64,000 nucleotides of DNA from Sporichthya polymorpha DSM 43042. GTDB lineage: Bacteria; Actinomycetota; Actinomycetes; Sporichthyales; Sporichthyaceae. The notes beneath the pieces were generated by a model. It was not told the DNA's origin. It did no database searches and saw nothing but the letters and a program-made list of their open reading frames with translations. The stretch covers positions 1,274,907-1,338,906 of the forward strand of contig NZ_KB913029.1 of NCBI RefSeq assembly GCF_000384115.1, read 5' to 3'. Each line of letters begins with the position of its first letter. Position 1 is the first letter of the stretch. Below, piece after piece: positions 60,778-64,000 of this stretch. Both the position numbers and the translations under genes were made by a program.

Positions 60778-61500
60778 TTATGCGGGCGGTGGCGCCTCGT
60801 CCAAATCCGCGAGGCGGTGAATCAGATCCGTCGAGGACGCGAGCGTGGACGTCGTCGAGGAGCCGAGGATCAACCGGATGAAGTGGTCGGAAACCTCCGC
60901 CCAGTCGTCAGTCTCGCTGTCGAACCAGGTGTAGATCCAGTTCGACATGCCCAGGATGCCTTGGGCCGTGTAGTAGGCGTTGCCGCGCGGAATCACGCCT
61001 GCGTCCATCGCCGCGTGCACCGCATCGACGTAGTGGCGCAGATATTGGCGTTCCAGTGTTCGGATCTGGCGCTCGAACTGCTCGTCGAGACGAGGGCGCG
61101 CCCCGAAGAACGCGGAGAACATGCTCCGTTCCTGGGCGAGCACCGAGACCTGGTGGGCCACCAGAACCGCGAGTCGCTCGGCCGGGTCGTTGTACTGCGA
61201 GCTGATGTCGGTCAGCCTGCGGAGAGCAAGGTTTAGGGCTCGGTCGAAGACGAGATAGAGCAGCTTCGCCTTGCTGCCGACATAGTGATAGAGGCTCGCC
61301 TTGCGCAGGTCGAGCGACGCAGCGACATCCTCGAGGGAGCCGGCGTCATAACCCACCTCGTGGAAGACATCGGCCGCGGCCTGGACAATTTGGTCAAGGC
61401 GGGCCTTGTACTCTGGGCTGCGTTCGGTCTGACGTGGCCTGCCTCGCGGACGCTTGGTGGGTCCAGCCTGCTCAGGCGTCGACAAAGCCACGTGATCCAC
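60778..61500 (-). CDS. TetR-family transcription regulator
   Basis: A 240-residue TetR regulator. After a basic N-terminus (KRPRGRPRQTERSPEYKARL), the HTH is VFHEVGYDAGSLEDVAASLD and LRKASLYHYVGSKAKLLYLV. The C-terminal ligand domain is of the KstR/FadR-like length. It lies between the two operons and mftD on the same strand and probably controls the shared promoter motif; acyl-CoA derepression is a reasonable guess. The start is GTG 61500. Confidence 0.93.
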   Translation of the reverse strand: MDHVALSTPEQAGPTKRPRGRPRQTERSPEYKARLDQIVQAAADVFHEVGYDAGSLEDVAASLDLRKASLYHYVGSKAKLLYLVFDRALNLALRRLTDISSQYNDPAERLAVLVAHQVSVLAQERSMFSAFFGARPRLDEQFERQIRTLERQYLRHYVDAVHAAMDAGVIPRGNAYYTAQGILGMSNWIYTWFDSETDDWAEVSDHFIRLILGSSTTSTLASSTDLIHRLADLDEAPPPA

Positions 61501-61514
61501 CCTCTCTTCGGCCC

Positions 61515-61829
61515 CTACTCTGGGCGCCGCGACGCCCTTGACATTGCCGCCTCGGGGGCCTGCCCGTCGACCGACGAGACGGTGTCGAGCACGCTGGAGA
61601 TGATCTTCCAGGCGTTGTCAGGATCGTTCAAGGGGCTGTCGCCGAGGTCACCGAAGCCCCCTACTCGGTTCCACGATTGGGCGTCGGACGGGTGCAGGGC
61701 TGCGAGTTCGGCCTCGACCTGGATCAGATCTACGGTAGGTGGATCGCCCGATACGAGGCCGTCGGTCCAGGTGACGAACACCTGGCTCCCGTTCCGCGCC
61801 CCTCGGACGGTGAACGACCGTTCTGTCAT
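61515..61829 (-). CDS. hypothetical protein upstream of the TetR gene
   Basis: A 104-residue protein beginning MTERSFTVRGARNGSQVFVT. ATG 61829 has AGAGGG seven bases upstream; longer in-frame starts lack it. It shows no membrane segment or familiar motif, and contains a WTDG and a WNRVGGFGDLGDSP stretch. It ends 14 bp before the TetR start, so the two are probably cotranscribed. I do not recognise it. Confidence 0.5.
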   Translation of the reverse strand: MTERSFTVRGARNGSQVFVTWTDGLVSGDPPTVDLIQVEAELAALHPSDAQSWNRVGGFGDLGDSPLNDPDNAWKIISSVLDTVSSVDGQAPEAAMSRASRRPE

Positions 61830-61907
61830 CGCGTTGCCCTCTATCCTCGGGACGAAGGACCAGCGGGCTGTGCCCCTGGGGTCCCTCACTCTAATAGTGC
61901 CAGCAAA

Positions 61908-61919
61908 TATTTCAACCGA
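61908..61919 (+). promoter_or_regulatory. half-copy of the shared operator upstream of the TetR unit
   Basis: TATTTCAACCGA matches the core TATTTC[A/G][A/T]CCGA of the two operon motifs, in opposite orientation, 79 bp before the hypothetical-TetR pair. The flank extends the match to AAATATTTCA-CCG with copy B. It would allow autoregulation of the TetR gene. Confidence 0.5.
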
Positions 61920-61938
61920 ACCGCCGAACAATAATCTG

Positions 61939-63114
61939 TCAGCACGCCCCGAGCGTGCGGGCGAAGCCGTCGGGCATCAGCACGTCGGAGCGCGTGACCT
62001 CCGAGACGTCGGACGTGCCGGTCGCGAGCATCGTGGAGTCGATGCCGGCGCGGAGCAGGTCCAGGACGTTCTCGACGCCGGCCTGGCCGTTGGCGGCGAG
62101 GCCCCACAGGTAGGCGCGGCCAATCATGACGGCGCGGGCGCCGAGGGCGAGCGCCTTCACGACATCGCTGCCGCGGCGGATGCCGCCGTCGAGCACGATT
62201 TCGATCTGGTCACCCACCGCGTCGGCGACCGCGGGCAGCGCGCGGATCGCCGCGGGGGTGCCGTCCAGGTTGTTCCCGCCGTGGTTGGACACCGAGATCG
62301 CCGAGACCCCGGCATCGACCGCGCGCTTGGCGTCATCGACCCGGCACACGCCCTTGAGCATGAACGGCCCGTCCCACTGCGAGCGCAGCCAGGCCACGTC
62401 CTCCCAGGACGGGGGCGGGGTCATCATCCACTCGCCGTAGGCCTCGAAGAACCCCGGCGACGGCTCGGCCCGCGGGCGCACGTTCGGCACGCCCAGGTCC
62501 GGCAGCTTGCCGGTCTTCGCGAACGCCAGCAGCCACTGCGGACGGATCGCCACCTCGGGGGCGAACTTCACCGCGGTCTTGAGATCGATCGACTGCGGGA
62601 TCGACGGCGAACCCCAGTCGCGCTGGTGGGAGAACGACCAGTCCAGCGTCAGGATGATGCCCGCGGCCCCGGCGGCCTTCGCCCGCTCCAACCGCCCGAT
62701 CAGGGTCTCGCGGGACCCGGACCAGTAGAGCTGGAAGAAGGTCGGGACCCCCGTCGCGGCGACGTCTTCGAGCGGCTTGGACGCGAAGGAGGACAGCCCC
62801 ATCGCGATCCCCCGCGCGGCGGCGGCGCGGGCCACCGCGACCTCCCCGTCGGGGTGGACGGCCTGCACACCGGTCGGGGAGATCAGGACCGGCATCGAGA
62901 TGTCCTGGCCCATCACGCGCACGCCCTGCTCACGCTTGGCCGACCCCCCGGCCACGTGCGGGGCGAACCCCAGCTCACCGAACGCGCGCAGGTTGTCCTC
63001 CAGGGACAGGCCCTGCTCCGACCCGGCGATCAGCGCCTTGTACACCGACCGCGGCAACCGCCGCTTGGCCCGCCGCTGCGCCTCAGCGACCGTCTCGAAC
63101 CAGGAATTTGCCAT
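61939..63114 (-). CDS. mftD: pre-mycofactocin synthase MftD (FMN-dependent)
   Basis: A 391-residue FMN-dependent alpha-hydroxyacid oxidase-family protein. MANSWFETVAEAQRRAKRRL, LGFAPHV near 50, VLISPTGVQAVHPDGEVAVA and SNHGGNNLDGTPAAIRALPA (catalytic His278) followed by LDGGIRRGSDVVKALALGAR agree with mycobacterial MftD (Rv0694) far better than with lactate oxidases. ATG 63114 has GGAG upstream. MftD oxidatively deaminates AHDP to pre-mycofactocin. No mftA, mftB, mftC or mftE gene lies in the window, so this copy is separated from the core cluster or is a second copy serving the local alcohol dehydrogenase. Confidence 0.9.
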   Translation of the reverse strand: MANSWFETVAEAQRRAKRRLPRSVYKALIAGSEQGLSLEDNLRAFGELGFAPHVAGGSAKREQGVRVMGQDISMPVLISPTGVQAVHPDGEVAVARAAAARGIAMGLSSFASKPLEDVAATGVPTFFQLYWSGSRETLIGRLERAKAAGAAGIILTLDWSFSHQRDWGSPSIPQSIDLKTAVKFAPEVAIRPQWLLAFAKTGKLPDLGVPNVRPRAEPSPGFFEAYGEWMMTPPPSWEDVAWLRSQWDGPFMLKGVCRVDDAKRAVDAGVSAISVSNHGGNNLDGTPAAIRALPAVADAVGDQIEIVLDGGIRRGSDVVKALALGARAVMIGRAYLWGLAANGQAGVENVLDLLRAGIDSTMLATGTSDVSEVTRSDVLMPDGFARTLGAC

Positions 63115-63567
63115 GCGGACTCCGCTTCGTCTGTGCATGTAGGTGCTCTCAGTTCGACCCAAAGCAGTGACGTCGAGGGGCGCTCGCTTGCGCGCGGGCC
63201 CCTACGGAGATCAGTTATTGGGGGGTCGCGAGGTGGAGTTCTTGATATTTGGCGATGCGCTCGTTCAGGTCGCGTGGCGGACCGACCCACCCGTCGTAGC
63301 GCGAACTGAGCGTCGCTATCCGAAACCGTCGGCCCTGCCCGCCGAGGCCTCTGTGGTCCTGGATCCAGACGGTCAAACTGACGTCCATTCAGATGCGCAG
63401 CGAGGCGCAGGTAGGGCAAGTGGTCGGCATAGCCCAGCGCGAGCATGATGTTGCCGCGGCGGCCGTCCTGGAACCCAACGAAGGAGCAGGCCGTCTGGAC
63501 CGACGGTCATGCCTTCTTTTCGGCGGATCGCTTCTCCCTTTGAATCGCCGGTCCGGGCTCCCATGGG
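63115..63567. other. gap of 453 bp between mftD and livF with one short frame
   Basis: No full-length gene is readable. Protein-like fragments appear on the minus strand in different frames: one near 63390-63520 (containing LALGYADHLPYLRLAAHLNG) and the short frame listed next. Together they may be a decayed gene between livF and mftD. Confidence 0.4.
63215..63388 (-). CDS. short hypothetical ORF, possible C-terminus of a broken gene
   Basis: A 57-residue frame from ATG 63388 to TAA 63215, reading MDVSLTVWIQDHRGLGGQGR and ending RYDGWVGPPRDLNERIAKYQ plus ELHLATPQ. The C-terminal half looks like genuine protein sequence. The preceding 130 bases read protein-like in another frame (LALGYADHLPYLRLAAHL), suggesting a frameshifted remnant. 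No family is recognised. Confidence 0.3.
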   Translation of the reverse strand: MDVSLTVWIQDHRGLGGQGRRFRIATLSSRYDGWVGPPRDLNERIAKYQELHLATPQ

Positions 63568-64000
63568 TCAGTGCCCGTCGAGCGCCAGGTCGGCCTGCGT
63601 GGCTTCCTGGCCGACGTGCCCGGCCATGTACACCTCCGACAGCACTGGGTTGGAAATGAGTTCGGCCGGGGTGCCCGTCAGCACGATCTCGCCCTTGTTG
63701 AGGGCGACGACCTCGTCGGCCAGCTTGAGGGCGAACTCCACGAACTGCTCGACGAGGACGATGGTCATCGATGTCTTGACGAGTGCGCCGAACACCTCGT
63801 ACAGGTGCTCGACGACCATCGGGGCCAGGCCGAGACTTGGTTCGTCCAGCAGCAGCAGCTTCGGGTCGCTCATGAGCGCCCGGGCAACCGCGACCATCTG
63901 CTGCTCCCCGCCCGACAGACTCCCAGCCGCCTGCTTGGGCAGAGTTTTCAGCTTCGGGAAGTAGGTAACGACCTGGTCGTATCGCGCCCGGTAGACCGAG
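63568..64000 (-). CDS. livF: branched-chain amino acid-type ABC transporter ATPase LivF, 5' end outside window
   Basis: The C-terminal 143 residues of a LivF-type ATPase. The ABC signature [20 protein letters not shown], Walker [14 protein letters not shown] and the Q-containing switch [20 protein letters not shown] are all visible, then the LivF-like ending [12 protein letters not shown]. Walker A lies beyond the window edge. In catabolic islands such HAAT transporters often import aromatic or carboxylic substrates, so it may supply this pathway; the other Liv genes should lie upstream, outside the window. Confidence 0.92.
   Translation of the reverse strand, partial: SVYRARYDQVVTYFPKLKTLPKQAAGSLSGGEQQMVAVARALMSDPKLLLLDEPSLGLAPMVVEHLYEVFGALVKTSMTIVLVEQFVEFALKLADEVVALNKGEIVLTGTPAELISNPVLSEVYMAGHVGQEATQADLALDGH

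Noticed and set aside
61939-63114. L-lactate dehydrogenase/oxidase
   Set aside because: Same fold, but the N-terminus and the long conserved blocks match MftD rather than lactate-oxidising enzymes.

Overview
The window is chromosomal DNA from a high-GC actinobacterium. Start codons are often GTG or TTG, stop/start overlaps of 4 nt (GTGA, ATGA) are frequent, and the left two thirds follows gene order known from Mycobacterium (Rv3655c to Rv3683) and Streptomyces (bldG/hppA). BldG and a WblA/WhiB4-type protein suggest a sporulating or Frankia/Sporichthya/Pseudonocardia-like lineage. That placement is inference; no rRNA gene is present to settle it.

Core region (about 1-43,160): partial H+-pyrophosphatase (hppA); the bldG anti-anti-sigma/anti-sigma pair; a DUF1998 DEAD-box helicase; a Flp/Tad pilus operon (ssd-tadA-tadB-tadC-DUF4244 pilin-tadE-tadG-like); a HAD phosphatase; an acetate/carboxylate block with a LytS/LytTR two-component system, two mirrored DUF485+SSS transporter modules and acs; a Tat-exported molybdenum hydroxylase pair; nhaA; and a long redox/envelope block (EphE-like hydrolase, MarP protease, CoA Nudix, TlpA-like lipoprotein, nth, Crp, MBL hydrolase, Nudix, RidA, DUF4177, two ArsA/Get3 ATPases, WhiB4/WblA, PonA2, metallophosphoesterase). 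A bacterial nitric oxide synthase sits inside this block.

At 43,083-43,156 is a tRNA-Pro(CGG) gene, followed 17 bp later by int and xis: the boundary of an integrated element. Next come two paralogous tyrosine recombinases (one frameshifted, one with a Cys-rich insert) that share a 15-bp motif at identical distance from their start codons, and a HigB-like toxin facing a Xre antitoxin tail to tail.

From about 48.8 kb to the end is an accessory catabolic region, nearly all on the minus strand. Operon A (56,857 to 49,847) encodes aldehyde dehydrogenase, NDMA/mycofactocin-type alcohol dehydrogenase, a XylM/AlkB-like membrane hydroxylase, its ferredoxin reductase, an alpha-methylacyl-CoA racemase-like protein and an SDR. 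Operon B (60,608 to 57,059) encodes a PaaA-like diiron oxygenase, an APH-fold kinase, a phthalate-dioxygenase-type reductase and an enoyl-CoA hydratase. A TetR regulator, an mftD (pre-mycofactocin synthase) gene and a partial livF follow. Both operon promoters carry one 27-bp motif with identical spacing that includes TTGACA, and its core recurs upstream of the TetR gene. The inferred job is oxidation of a methyl-bearing hydrocarbon or terpenoid to an acid, then CoA-dependent breakdown under TetR control, with mycofactocin as cofactor for the alcohol step.
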